52,532 nucleotides of DNA, from NCBI RefSeq assembly GCF_002259645.1, contig NZ_MWWV01000017.1, positions 1 through 52,532 on the forward strand. Reading direction: 5' to 3'. A program made the position numbers and the translations under genes. The notes under the pieces are model-generated. The model saw nothing but the letters and a program-made list of their open reading frames with translations. It made no database searches and was not told where the DNA came from. Source of the stretch: Bifidobacterium tissieri. GTDB taxonomy: Bacteria; Actinomycetota; Actinomycetes; Actinomycetales; Bifidobacteriaceae. Shown here one piece after another: positions 36,711-45,428 of the stretch; positions within the stretch are counted from its first letter, which is position 1, and each line of letters starts with the position of its first letter.

Positions 36711-36752
36711 ATCCTCCGGCCATGATCGGACGGCTGCCTATACTGAAAAGCT

Positions 36753-37592
36753 ATGGTCGAGAACAGGATGGCACAGTCGTCGAACAGCAATACCAGCGGG
36801 GGAAGATCCGGAGTGGTCGACCGCGTATTCGCGATCCTCGACTGCTTCACCTCAGAAACCCCGAAGCTGAATCTCACACAACTGGCGTCACGTTCAGGAC
36901 TGCCGATCAGCACGACCAGTCGCATACTCAACGATCTCGCCCGGCACGACGTCGTGGAGCGCATGCGCGACGGCACATACTCCATCGGCATGCATCTCAT
37001 GGAACTGGCGCAACTGGCCAGACCGCTGCTGTCGATCCGCGAGAGCGCATCACCCTGTCTCGACGACCTGAATCGGGCGACGGGCATGCATGTACAACTC
37101 GCCGTGCTCGACGGCCCGACGGTCGCCATCATCGACCGACGCGATGGACGGCAGAAACTACCCATCTACTATCACATCGGCGACTCCATGCCGCCGATCC
37201 CCACGGCGGTCGGACGCCTGCTGCTGGCCTTCGACTCCCCGAAACTGATCTCCGAAGTGGTGGACAACGATGATTTCATCTGGCCCACCTTCGACACGCC
37301 ACGTCCAAGCATCACTGACATCCACCGGGAACTCACCACGATCCGCAAACAGCGGTTCGCCATATTCCAACCCGAAGGAGCCCCCGTGCACTCCGTGGCC
37401 GCACCGATAACCGACCGCATGGGAACCGTCATCGCCGCCGTCGGCATCGTCGCGTCGGCCGATTTCAAACTTCCGGAACGGGTCATCGATCTTGTGAAAA
37501 GCACTGCCGTGGCCATATCCCGACGTCTGGCCGCACCACCGGCGCAACGATCATTACCACCATGGGAGGAAGCCAACGCACCGGCACAATGA
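36753..37592 (+). CDS. IclR-family transcriptional regulator
   Basis: The 279-residue protein has an N-terminal winged helix-turn-helix (GVVDRVFAILDCF...LTQLASRSGLPISTTSRILNDL, about residues 20-65) and a C-terminal IclR effector domain (MHVQLAVLDGPTVAIIDR, PTAVGRLLLAF, SVAAPITDRMGTVIAAVG). Such proteins sense small metabolites and usually control adjacent catabolic genes, here the divergent transporter-rhamnosidase-glucosidase genes. An ATG at 36768 is an alternative start. The inducer is unknown, with rhamnose or a rhamnoside as the natural guess. Confidence 0.9.
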   Translation: MVENRMAQSSNSNTSGGRSGVVDRVFAILDCFTSETPKLNLTQLASRSGLPISTTSRILNDLARHDVVERMRDGTYSIGMHLMELAQLARPLLSIRESASPCLDDLNRATGMHVQLAVLDGPTVAIIDRRDGRQKLPIYYHIGDSMPPIPTAVGRLLLAFDSPKLISEVVDNDDFIWPTFDTPRPSITDIHRELTTIRKQRFAIFQPEGAPVHSVAAPITDRMGTVIAAVGIVASADFKLPERVIDLVKSTAVAISRRLAAPPAQRSLPPWEEANAPAQ

Positions 37593-37620
37593 GCCAATAC
37601 CGAGCCCCCCAACGACCGGA

Positions 37621-37638
37621 CTTCCACTGAGCGGAAAC
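37621..37638. promoter_or_regulatory. Candidate IclR-regulator operator, site 3
   Basis: CTTCCACTGAGCGGAAAC lies 29 nt after the iclR stop and resembles sites 1 and 2. A further dyad GGAAACG/CGTTTCC follows at 37674-37698. They may control the small membrane-protein gene downstream. Confidence 0.35.
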
Positions 37639-37884
37639 CCCGTTGCCATGCCCTATATCATTCCGCCTACCGTGGAAACGAACACAGGCAACGTTTCCTG
37701 ACAATGAGGTAGGGAGGACTGCATGAACCCGGACACCGCATCGATGCGAAACCCCCGTCGGGAATCCGCCCGGCCGTGCAGCAGAAGTTGGCGATAACAT
37801 GCGGCGCGACCAACCGACATGTCGCGTCATGTAACGGTGGGATGCGATGATGGAACCGGGACACGATCGGAAGGGGTTTCAAGG

Positions 37885-38250
37885 ATGAAAAGGATCATGA
37901 TCCGTCTGGCCATAGAACTGATCGTGTTTGCGCTCCTACTGGCCGCACTGCCGGAATGGGCGGCTCCCCTGCCGCTGTTGATCGTCGGACTGCTCGCCGC
38001 CTACGACGCAATACGCCTGATCCGAGGCCCCCGCGAGACGGTCGCCCCCGTGGAACGCACCCACGACGAAGACCGGGACGACAAGCCCGTCGAAGGATCC
38101 CGCGTCGGCCCGCTGAAGGTCGAGTGGAACGACGTGCACCCGCTGGCGGTCGAACTAAACAAGACGCCCGAAGGCACAGTCGTGCGCGTCAGATACTATC
38201 CATCCCCATTCGGGCACGGACTACTCGAATCCATAGAGCGCGTTCCCTAA
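37885..38250 (+). CDS. Small two-helix membrane protein, unknown function
   Basis: This 121-residue protein is not recognised. It opens MKRIMIRLAIELIVFALLLAALPEWAAPLPLLIVGLLAAYDAIRLI, giving two closely spaced hydrophobic segments (about residues 6-23 and 27-44). A charged cytoplasmic-type region with EDRDDKPVEGSRVGPLKVEWNDVHPLAVE follows. The ATG is preceded by AAGG at short distance. It stands alone between iclR and a repeat block. Coding is supported by length, start position and coherent topology, but not by a known family. Confidence 0.6.
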   Translation: MKRIMIRLAIELIVFALLLAALPEWAAPLPLLIVGLLAAYDAIRLIRGPRETVAPVERTHDEDRDDKPVEGSRVGPLKVEWNDVHPLAVELNKTPEGTVVRVRYYPSPFGHGLLESIERVP

Positions 38251-38408
38251 TCGACGAGTACGAACACGCATCGATCGCCCGGCAAAACAACGCAATCAAC
38301 GCCGCCCATTCACGGTGACGAAGGTATTCGACTGGGGTGAATGAGCGTCAATTTCGAACCGCAAGCAGGAGAATTCGCCCTGATTGACGACGGACAGAAG
38401 GTGATCCT

Positions 38409-38635
38409 GGGTATTTCCGGACTCCAACAATCGGCTCTGGGTATTTCCGTATCATGAACACACCCAACACAGGGTCTTCGTGATACGGAAATACCCAGAT
38501 TCAGTTATTTATACCGGTTCGACCCAGACTTATCGTCCGGGAATACCCAAACCCGAGTCAACCGTGTCCGGGTATACCCAAACCGTTGTCCGGAAATACC
38601 CGGATCAGAGTCCATCGAGTCCGCACCCCTCTGGG
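38409..38635. repeat. Dispersed repeat, copy C
   Basis: The same structure as copy B. It has a GGGTATTTCCGGACTCC unit and a perfect 19-bp inverted repeat (38436-38454 with 38481-38499) with a 26-nt loop. The shared GTTCGACCCAGACTTATC segment and TCCGG(A/G)(A/T)ATACCC-type units run to about 38605. It ends just before the cas2 stop codon. A short frame from ATG 38341 (MSVNFEPQAGEFALIDDG) reads into it and ends at the same place in the repeat. I do not consider that frame a supported gene. Confidence 0.85.
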
Positions 38636-38650
38636 TACTGCCGACCCGGA

Positions 38651-39019
38651 TTACCGGCCAAAGCGACGACGACGGGCTGCAGTGCTCCAACCGGTTCTCG
38701 ACATATTCATACTCTTTTTGGCACTGTTGCTTCGTTGCTGCTGACTGGTGTTGGGACGCATGATCAGCTGAAGACCATCAAAATCTACCGGATCCCATTC
38801 CTGACCGCGCGTACGGAACTCCATCCCCTGCTCATTGTCCGCCGGATACACCATCACGGCACGTCCCTGGCCGATGTTCTCCAGAACCTGCTCCCACAGC
38901 AGTTCCCGCACACGCGCGGAAACCTTGCCGACGTACACGCCGGGAGAGATCTCGAACAGCCATCGTGTCAAATGCCCGCGCAGCCTCGGAGGCGAAACCG
39001 TCAGTACGATCACGATCAT
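38651..39019 (-). CDS. cas2: CRISPR-associated Cas2 (type I-E)
   Basis: Cas2e pairs with Cas1 in the spacer-integration complex. The 122-residue sequence MIVIVLTVSPPRLRGHLTRWLFEISPGVYVG, with later KVSARVRELLWEQV and GMEFRTRGQ, matches the I-E form. E. coli Cas2 is 94 residues. This one carries about 30 extra residues with a very basic end (AARRRRFGR). Its ATG overlaps the cas1 stop in an ATGA, so the two are translationally coupled. It is the last gene of the cas operon and ends next to repeat copy C. Confidence 0.95.
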   Translation of the reverse strand: MIVIVLTVSPPRLRGHLTRWLFEISPGVYVGKVSARVRELLWEQVLENIGQGRAVMVYPADNEQGMEFRTRGQEWDPVDFDGLQLIMRPNTSQQQRSNSAKKSMNMSRTGWSTAARRRRFGR

Positions 39020-40137
39020 GGCCGGCCTTCCGGAAATGCGGATTCGTCCATGACACCCAGATATTCGTTGCGAATTGACACGTCCGCCTGATCTACGACT
39101 GTGTCGATGCCAGCTACGAATTCCATATCGTTATCTACATATCCCGTCATAACCCCGTTCGAGTGATCAGCTCCGTCCCCAAGTGGCATCTCAGGAGAGT
39201 GATTCCGTCCTGCATCACGATATCCCGATGCGCCTGCCCATACCTGTGTGGTGATGTCCTGCACATCCAGCGACTCCTCGTCCAGTTCGTCGGCTGACAA
39301 CAGCAACGACCGGATGTCTTCCACGCATCGTCGCAGAAATCGTCCATCCTTCATGCGGTCGCGCATGCCGCGCCGAGCGGCGACGGAAACATCGGCAACC
39401 TGTGCGGCCACCAAATCAAAAGCCAGCGGAATCGTGATGTCCGCTTTGTACAGGTCGGCAATATCGTAGACGAAACTGCGCTCGTTGCGCGCATGGATAA
39501 ATCCCAATCCTGGTGAGCACCCCAACGCGACGATGACGGCATGCACCACCCCATACAAGGCGGTATTCACCGCAGACAATGCACGATTCACCTCGTCCGC
39601 GTCATCGAAATCAGACACTTTGTATGATCTACCTGACCAAGGAACCCCGGTTCGTTGCGATTCACGCTCGTACGCACGCCGGACACGGGTGCCTTCCTTG
39701 CCAAGCAGTTGCTGCATGGTCAAACCGTCGGTCGTCTCGTTGGGGAATCGCATCGCATACATGCGTCGCGCGACCTTTACCCGAGTGCGTTCGGAGGATA
39801 CCAGTTTGGCTTGAGCTTCAAGCAGTCTGGTTGATCGGGCGAGAGATGCGCCATGACAGTAGTAGCGCACGCCCCGCTCCCCCACCCAAATGCAGGTCGA
39901 GCGTGATTCGGCCAACAGGCAGATAGCCGCATAGGTTATGTTGCTGCCCGGCCCCAGCATCAGTACACTCAATGCAGCGGCCGGCACATGGACTGTGCCT
40001 CGAGCATCGGTGATCGTTACGGCGTTGTCCGCACGATTGACCACGCAATGTTCCGCGTACAGGAACGTCAGTCGGTCCTGTACACGAACCAGAGAAGTCA
40101 ACGGAGGCGGTTTGACACCAGGAATCCTGCGACCCAT
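39016..40137 (-). CDS. cas1: CRISPR-associated endonuclease Cas1 (type I-E)
   Basis: The integrase of spacer acquisition. The 373-residue protein has the I-E Cas1 pattern: LTFLYAEHCVVNRADNAV at the start, catalytic Glu in the RRAYERES helix, and His and Asp in GFIHARNERSFVYDIADLYK. E. coli Cas1 is about 305 residues. Here an acidic, Gly/Asp-rich tail of about 65 residues follows the core and has no recognised domain. It begins 65 nt after the cas6e stop and overlaps cas2 by 4 nt. Confidence 0.96.
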   Translation of the reverse strand: MGRRIPGVKPPPLTSLVRVQDRLTFLYAEHCVVNRADNAVTITDARGTVHVPAAALSVLMLGPGSNITYAAICLLAESRSTCIWVGERGVRYYCHGASLARSTRLLEAQAKLVSSERTRVKVARRMYAMRFPNETTDGLTMQQLLGKEGTRVRRAYERESQRTGVPWSGRSYKVSDFDDADEVNRALSAVNTALYGVVHAVIVALGCSPGLGFIHARNERSFVYDIADLYKADITIPLAFDLVAAQVADVSVAARRGMRDRMKDGRFLRRCVEDIRSLLLSADELDEESLDVQDITTQVWAGASGYRDAGRNHSPEMPLGDGADHSNGVMTGYVDNDMEFVAGIDTVVDQADVSIRNEYLGVMDESAFPEGRP

Positions 40138-40202
40138 CAGACACCTGCCTTCCCGAATTCCGGGATTATTACTATGACCTGCTCTACCGTTTCACCGTTC
40201 GG

Positions 40203-40871
40203 TCATTGCCGTTTGGGCAACGGCACCAGACTGAGCAGTCCGAAACCGTAGCCCTTGGCCCGGCCGATACCGCCGGTGAGTGCATGACGCAACAATTCAG
40301 GGTCGTCAACCGCGAGCACGCCGTCGTAGACCACAGATGCGAGTGTGATCGTCGCACCCTGACGTCTGAAATCCACCAGTCTGGAATCCCGAACCATAAC
40401 CTCCGGCATGCCAAGCCGATTGATGGGCATATGGAATCCCGATTCCTTCGCCTTGCGATGCAGCCATTCCAACTGGTCCTCCACGCGCGTCAATCCTTCG
40501 CGCTTACCGCGCACAGCCAGACTGCCCGACGCTTTGGACCGCGTGGGGTTGGCCTTGAGGCGAAAACCCCATTCCTGACCTATGGCGAGACGGTCCAGAA
40601 ATGGCTCATACGCGCATGTCGCCACACTATTCGGCCCGGCTCCAAGTTCCTCGAAGAGCACCTGCGCATCGGGAGTGACCGTGGACACGATATAGAGACG
40701 GTTTGGACGCCCGTTCCTGCCCACGTCAAGTCGCCATAGCACACGCTGACTACCATCATGACTGGAATCAACCGATCTAGCAACGATGGCGTGCAAACGT
40801 TCCAGCGACATCATTGCCCACCGCGCGTGACGGTGACGAGGATCGATGACGATTCGTGTGAACTGGGTCAT
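40203..40871 (-). CDS. cas6e: CRISPR RNA endonuclease Cas6e (Cse3/CasE)
   Basis: Cas6e cuts the pre-crRNA at the base of each repeat hairpin and stays bound to the crRNA 3' end in Cascade. The 222-residue protein has the N-terminal ferredoxin strand MTQFTRIVIDPR, a candidate catalytic His in LERLHAIVARS and the C-terminal G-rich loop GGIGRAKGYGFGLLSLVP. It overlaps cas5 by 4 nt (ATGA). Both normal repeats and the pseudo-repeats upstream of cas3 keep the stem that such an enzyme recognises, the latter imperfectly. Confidence 0.95.
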   Translation of the reverse strand: MTQFTRIVIDPRHRHARWAMMSLERLHAIVARSVDSSHDGSQRVLWRLDVGRNGRPNRLYIVSTVTPDAQVLFEELGAGPNSVATCAYEPFLDRLAIGQEWGFRLKANPTRSKASGSLAVRGKREGLTRVEDQLEWLHRKAKESGFHMPINRLGMPEVMVRDSRLVDFRRQGATITLASVVYDGVLAVDDPELLRHALTGGIGRAKGYGFGLLSLVPLPKRQ

Positions 40872-41698
40872 AGTTCCTCGCCTTCCGGATCAGCGATCGC
40901 ATCGAAGATCGCATCACCATCGAACAATGATTGGGGATACGCCACGTCGTTTCCGTTTTCAGGACTATCAGTAGAGTCGACAACTGGCGTATCGGGAGAT
41001 ACCGGACAATCCACGGTGGGTTCCGGTTGCGCATCATCCGGCAGACTGATGATCCTCCGCTGACGCCATTCCCGACGTCTGGGATCGAAACTCACCGGCT
41101 CATCGGCCAACGTATCCACAAACGTCCAGTCCAACTGTTCCTCGGAATTTGGTTCGATCATGATCCGTGCAAAACACCGTTCCGGGAACAATGACTCATC
41201 CCGGAGCGCCTTGCGCTGATACCACTCGGCGGCTCTCCATGGCGCATGTCGCAACGCGACCTCCAATGATTCCTCCGACATCCAGGTCCGGATGGGCCCG
41301 TCCGGCGGGCAGGATCGTCGTCCGAGAAATATCGGATAGTATGGCGAGCGCAACGCTTGCCGATATTCTTCGAGCCGTTCCTTGTCGTCACTTTCCAGTC
41401 CGACGAGGAACACGGCGTCCTGCAGATAATAGCGGTTGGATAGCGGCATCATCACGCCACGCTCGTTTTTGGCGGTTTGGTAGTCGCGTAACAGTGTTCC
41501 CGGCTGATCGGCTCGTACTCCGAACCGCAGTCCCTGAAATCGAGTGAGTGGTTCGTCACGTCCTATGCCCAATGCAGCCGCGATCATACCGATGACGCCG
41601 CTTTTGGTCGGCATCGCTTCGGTCTCGCGACGAGTGAACCGGCTGTTGGCCCCCCATGACTGCATGGGGGCGGCCAGGCGCATCAACAATACCGACAT
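40868..41698 (-). CDS. cas5: Cascade subunit Cas5e (CasD)
   Basis: Cas5e caps the crRNA 5' handle in Cascade. The start MSVLLMRLAAPMQSWGANSRFTRRETEAMPTKSGVIGMIAAALG is diagnostic, with the RF.RR.T..PTKSGV.G motif. At 276 residues it is longer than the E. coli protein (224), with a Pro/Asp/Ser-rich C-terminal tail of about 50 residues. A 3-nt gap separates it from cas7, and it overlaps cas6e. AGGAG lies 5 nt before the ATG. Confidence 0.95.
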   Translation of the reverse strand: MSVLLMRLAAPMQSWGANSRFTRRETEAMPTKSGVIGMIAAALGIGRDEPLTRFQGLRFGVRADQPGTLLRDYQTAKNERGVMMPLSNRYYLQDAVFLVGLESDDKERLEEYRQALRSPYYPIFLGRRSCPPDGPIRTWMSEESLEVALRHAPWRAAEWYQRKALRDESLFPERCFARIMIEPNSEEQLDWTFVDTLADEPVSFDPRRREWRQRRIISLPDDAQPEPTVDCPVSPDTPVVDSTDSPENGNDVAYPQSLFDGDAIFDAIADPEGEEL

Positions 41699-41701
41699 GT
41701 G

Positions 41702-42880
41702 CTACTCCTGATCCTGCACCGGGTCGGACAGTCGTTCACTGACGGTCGTCGTGATGCCGTCCAGCATCTCTCGCATGGACGTACGTTCGGCGAGCGCGTC
41801 AGCGGCTACCGTATCGTCACCGATACGTACAACCCAAGTCTTGACTGGGGTAATGCCGTAGACGTCGTCAAATTCCTGTTCGCGTCGGACCAGGGCCTTG
41901 GTAGCGTTCTGCACATAATCCGGTTCTACTGGACGTTCGAATGCACCGACGAGGTTCACCGCTTGGGTGTCACGCACGTTCACTATCGCCAGTTCGGGGA
42001 GAGTGCCGTGTGCAAACGTGTTGATCTTGCCTTGAGGCATGCTGGTCAGGAAGGCCTGAACGAATGCAGCAACGGCCTTGGCCGTGGCATTGGCGTCGCC
42101 TAGCGTGTCATTGAGCCGGTTGGCATCCACGTTCGCATATCGATAGAAGGTGGCTGCGTTGAATTCGATCTGGCCCATCATGGCGGCACCGGCATCGCCT
42201 TCCTCGTCGCTGTTCTGCTTGGCATCGTCCACGGCAGTGAAGAAATCCGATTCCGAGTCAACGGCCTGCACACTGATGGCATGCGCCACCTGAGCGGCCG
42301 CATCCACGTTGAGATCAGTGTCGTCCGCGACCATGCGGCCGAACAACGCCACGTCGATGGCCCGGTCGTCGGCAACGATCTGCTTGATGGTTTTCTTCGT
42401 CGATTTGATGAATTTAGCTGGGTCATCCTGTTCCAATGCCTCGACGACGATGTCGGTCAGGCGATCATACTGGCGATTACCCATGAACAGCAGGTACTGG
42501 GACTGCAGTAGTGCCTCATTGCCGTCATCTTCCGCGTTTTTCTTGGCACGGGGCTTGGCGAGTTTGATGCCGGCACCATCTTTCAGTACGGTTTCCGCAA
42601 GCTTGATGGCGAGTGCGTCATCCAAATCAGGGAGGCGTGCAAGGATGCGGTCGTGCAGTACTTCCACGACTCGCTTGGTGCGGACGCCAAGATCTTTGGG
42701 GTCGAGCAGGTCCTTGAACGTTTCACGAGTGGGGCGCTTCCATGCCTGACTGGAGACGCGGGCACGGGTGACACCACCGTATTCCACGGTCTTGGGACTG
42801 CCGGTGTCATCACGGTTCAGATTTCCTGCGGCGGTGGTTTCCAAAGCGTGGATTTCGATGATGGTGCGGTTTGTCGACAT
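41702..42880 (-). CDS. cas7: Cascade backbone subunit Cas7e (Cse4/CasC)
   Basis: Cas7e forms the six-copy backbone holding the crRNA spacer. The 392-residue sequence IIEIHALETTAAGNLNRDDTGSPKTVEYGGVTRARVSSQAWKR is the family signature (NRDD.G.PK...GG..RARVSSQ..KR). Further conserved parts are FGRMVADD, AIQVAHAISV-like AAQVAHAISVQAV and FAHGTLPELAIVNVRD. AAAGGA lies 7 nt before the ATG. A 103-nt gap separates it from cas11, the longest gap in the operon, which could hold an internal promoter or a processing site. Confidence 0.96.
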   Translation of the reverse strand: MSTNRTIIEIHALETTAAGNLNRDDTGSPKTVEYGGVTRARVSSQAWKRPTRETFKDLLDPKDLGVRTKRVVEVLHDRILARLPDLDDALAIKLAETVLKDGAGIKLAKPRAKKNAEDDGNEALLQSQYLLFMGNRQYDRLTDIVVEALEQDDPAKFIKSTKKTIKQIVADDRAIDVALFGRMVADDTDLNVDAAAQVAHAISVQAVDSESDFFTAVDDAKQNSDEEGDAGAAMMGQIEFNAATFYRYANVDANRLNDTLGDANATAKAVAAFVQAFLTSMPQGKINTFAHGTLPELAIVNVRDTQAVNLVGAFERPVEPDYVQNATKALVRREQEFDDVYGITPVKTWVVRIGDDTVAADALAERTSMREMLDGITTTVSERLSDPVQDQE

Positions 42881-42983
42881 GATTGTCCTTTCCGAAGAGG
42901 GTTGGTGGTGGTAACTGACTGTGGTTGAGCGTTAGAAGAATAGGTGTGGCAGCTATGCGGTGTTCAGCAACTGTCTCATGGCA

Positions 42984-43682
42984 TCATGATGCGTTGTTGG
43001 TTTCCTGATAATGGTAGGCGCTTTGGAAGTCGCGTCCCCAACGAGTGCGGACCACATTCGCCTGATTTCTGGTTCCTCGTAGGGCCAGCAGATCTTGAGC
43101 CAGCAGGCCATAGTTGATCGCGATGCGTTCCCGTTTGAGCAGAGTGATCAGCCCGCGTGAGTGCCGGACCAGCTCCTTCCAACTGCCGGCCGTCTGCAGT
43201 CGGTCGAACATGCTACGGATGCCGGACTCGTTGAGGTTTCCGTAGGCCATACGACCAACGGCGCGACCAAGCGAAACGTTCTCGTCCGTATGCGCCGACG
43301 TTTCATGGTTTGACTGTTGGTGCACCGCGAACAGGGTGACGGCGGCATGTGCAGCCTGTTCACGCGGCGATGGCCCGTTCTGGTATGGTGCCAGATTGCC
43401 AGCGATGTCGACATCGTCTATCGGAGGCATCGTCCACGCAAAGACCTCGGGGTCTGCACCCACGTCATGGCCGACGGCGTGGCGGAGTTTTGCTACGGCG
43501 GCCGTAGCGTAGGCCTCGTTCCCCAGATATCCGTTCTGCCGGACATGACTGGTATTGTCACGGTTGCTTTGACTGCCTTCGGCCAGTATCCGAACCGTCC
43601 GACTGACCCATTTCCCAAACGGTGTGAGTCGTATGTACCGTGGTTTTTCTCCGTTTTGTGGTCCGGGATGATTTCGTTCCAT
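42984..43682 (-). CDS. cse2: Cascade small subunit Cas11e (Cse2/CasB)
   Basis: Cse2 is the two-copy alpha-helical small subunit that stabilises the displaced DNA strand in Cascade. The 232-residue sequence contains the family pattern LRHAVGHDVGADPEVFAWTMPP near the middle of the N-terminal half, AAHAAVTLFAVHQQS, and the C-terminal LITLLKRERIAINYGLLAQDLL and WGRDFQSAYHYQ. AAGGAG lies 8 nt before the ATG. The gap to cse1 is 3 nt. Confidence 0.94.
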   Translation of the reverse strand: MERNHPGPQNGEKPRYIRLTPFGKWVSRTVRILAEGSQSNRDNTSHVRQNGYLGNEAYATAAVAKLRHAVGHDVGADPEVFAWTMPPIDDVDIAGNLAPYQNGPSPREQAAHAAVTLFAVHQQSNHETSAHTDENVSLGRAVGRMAYGNLNESGIRSMFDRLQTAGSWKELVRHSRGLITLLKRERIAINYGLLAQDLLALRGTRNQANVVRTRWGRDFQSAYHYQETNNAS

Positions 43683-43685
43683 GGA

Positions 43686-45428
43686 TCACATCTCCTTCCG
43701 AGTCTGTTCCGGTGCTTCGTCCGCGGTATTGTCTGAATCGACATCCTCCGACGTGGGGAAGATCGTGTTGAGTTTGCTGCGATACCATACTTCGGCGAGC
43801 GCGACGGAATAATGGCTGGTTTTGATGTCGCCGGCACTGGTCCGTATGGTGACGTCACGTCCGACGATCGCCCGAGGGGACGCTTGCGCGGCGAGTTGAT
43901 TGCCGAGACGGATCAGTGTCCGTCGGGCGATGGCACACCATTCATCATGTTTGATTGTCAGATCGTCATCGACGTCGAGTGTGACGACCCATCGTCGGAA
44001 TACCGAGTCGAACGTGGCGTATCCCAATTCGGATGCCCTCTGTCGTGGGGCTTCGACCGGCATGCCTTCAGATCGGGCGATATTGACTGCCAGATTACGC
44101 AGTGCGCCAATACCCTGATCAGTGAGATTCACCGCGCTACGCAGCATCTGTCCCATCTGGGGATCCTGCGTAGTCAGCACGGTAAGGTTCAGATCGAGGA
44201 AATCGTCGACCACGGAATCGACCACGGCCTCCTGATTGCCGTATTCGACACCGAAGGCATGAAGTCGGACGGGCAGATGCTCGTCTCCCAGTGCCTCGGT
44301 CAACCATTGCAATGTGTAGGGACGGATGAATGACGGCACAGCACCGGTATCGTCGTCCTCGCCAATGGTGAGCGTCGGCAGACCTCGCCACAGGGCCCGA
44401 GCCGGATCATGTTTACGCGGCATGTACACCAGCGGTCGTTTCAACGCCTTCTCCTGGGTTTCGCTGCGACGCCAGCCGCTCATCATCTCGAACCACTGGG
44501 CGTTCTGCGGTTTGAGACGGTCCCCGTTGCACATCAGCACACCGGTGACCTTCTGCCCCTCGTGTGCGAGCAACATACGACGGGATTGCCAGGTCAGCAG
44601 TGTTGCCGGGCCGTGGAAGCACCGCGTGTCGCCGGTTCTGTCCTGCGGCTGGTCGAAACCATCCGCCGCCTTCGCGGTATATGGTTCACGTTCCCAGACC
44701 GGTCTGTCATCCACCCACTCTGCGGCAGCTTCACCGAGTCCGAACACCTGCTGACTTACAAAATTCAGCATCAGCGTCTGCCACAAAGTTCTTCCCTCGA
44801 CCAGGTATCCGCCAAGATGGCCGGTCCACGCCACACCGATGGGATAGCCCTTGCCTCCCTTGACACGAGGATCACCCGCTGCCCCCGACTTGATGCCGGA
44901 CGCGTCATATGCCTGCACGGTTACCAGCCAGCGAGATGCCTCTGCGGCGCTCATGGCCTTCAACCCTTCACCGATGCGCGTGGTGAAAAACGGTTCGCCG
45001 CTGGGCACGTCCAGAACAAGTCGCTCCAGACCGGACACTTCGTGTTTGGCGGTATGCAGTCCCGCGACTTGATAGAACGGCGCTACCTTGTCGAATATAT
45101 CGAACCGATCATGATAACGGTCACAGTATTCACGGATCCGGCGAACGGTTTCAGGTTTTCCGGAGCCGCCGTCCAGCAGCCGACGCCAGTTTGCAGGACT
45201 GAGATCATTGCCATACACGCCATACAACGCACCGGTCAGAAAACGACTCAGAGTGAACCGCTGCAATGGAATATCGCCATCGATACTGCGGATCTCATCG
45301 GCACGCGTAAGCGTATCGACAATGGACAACTCAGCATAGGAACCATCAGACATCGTGACGGGAATCCATGCACGATCCATCAGGTTGAACGATGCTTCAT
45401 TGTCAGCGGCAAGCTCACTATTCGACAC
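43686..45428 (-). CDS. cse1: Cascade large subunit Cas8e (Cse1/CasA)
   Basis: Cse1 reads the PAM and recruits Cas3. The 580-residue sequence has the family features: FNLMDRAWIPVTMSDGSYAELSIVDTL at the start, PLQRFTLSRFLTGALYGVYG, then the FYQVAGL and GEPFFTTRIGEG region. A large C-terminal four-helix bundle follows. It is longer than the E. coli protein (502). The proposed GTG start lies within the last codons of cas3 (11-nt overlap), suggesting translational coupling. Confidence 0.94.
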   Translation of the reverse strand: MSNSELAADNEASFNLMDRAWIPVTMSDGSYAELSIVDTLTRADEIRSIDGDIPLQRFTLSRFLTGALYGVYGNDLSPANWRRLLDGGSGKPETVRRIREYCDRYHDRFDIFDKVAPFYQVAGLHTAKHEVSGLERLVLDVPSGEPFFTTRIGEGLKAMSAAEASRWLVTVQAYDASGIKSGAAGDPRVKGGKGYPIGVAWTGHLGGYLVEGRTLWQTLMLNFVSQQVFGLGEAAAEWVDDRPVWEREPYTAKAADGFDQPQDRTGDTRCFHGPATLLTWQSRRMLLAHEGQKVTGVLMCNGDRLKPQNAQWFEMMSGWRRSETQEKALKRPLVYMPRKHDPARALWRGLPTLTIGEDDDTGAVPSFIRPYTLQWLTEALGDEHLPVRLHAFGVEYGNQEAVVDSVVDDFLDLNLTVLTTQDPQMGQMLRSAVNLTDQGIGALRNLAVNIARSEGMPVEAPRQRASELGYATFDSVFRRWVVTLDVDDDLTIKHDEWCAIARRTLIRLGNQLAAQASPRAIVGRDVTIRTSAGDIKTSHYSVALAEVWYRSKLNTIFPTSEDVDSDNTADEAPEQTRKEM

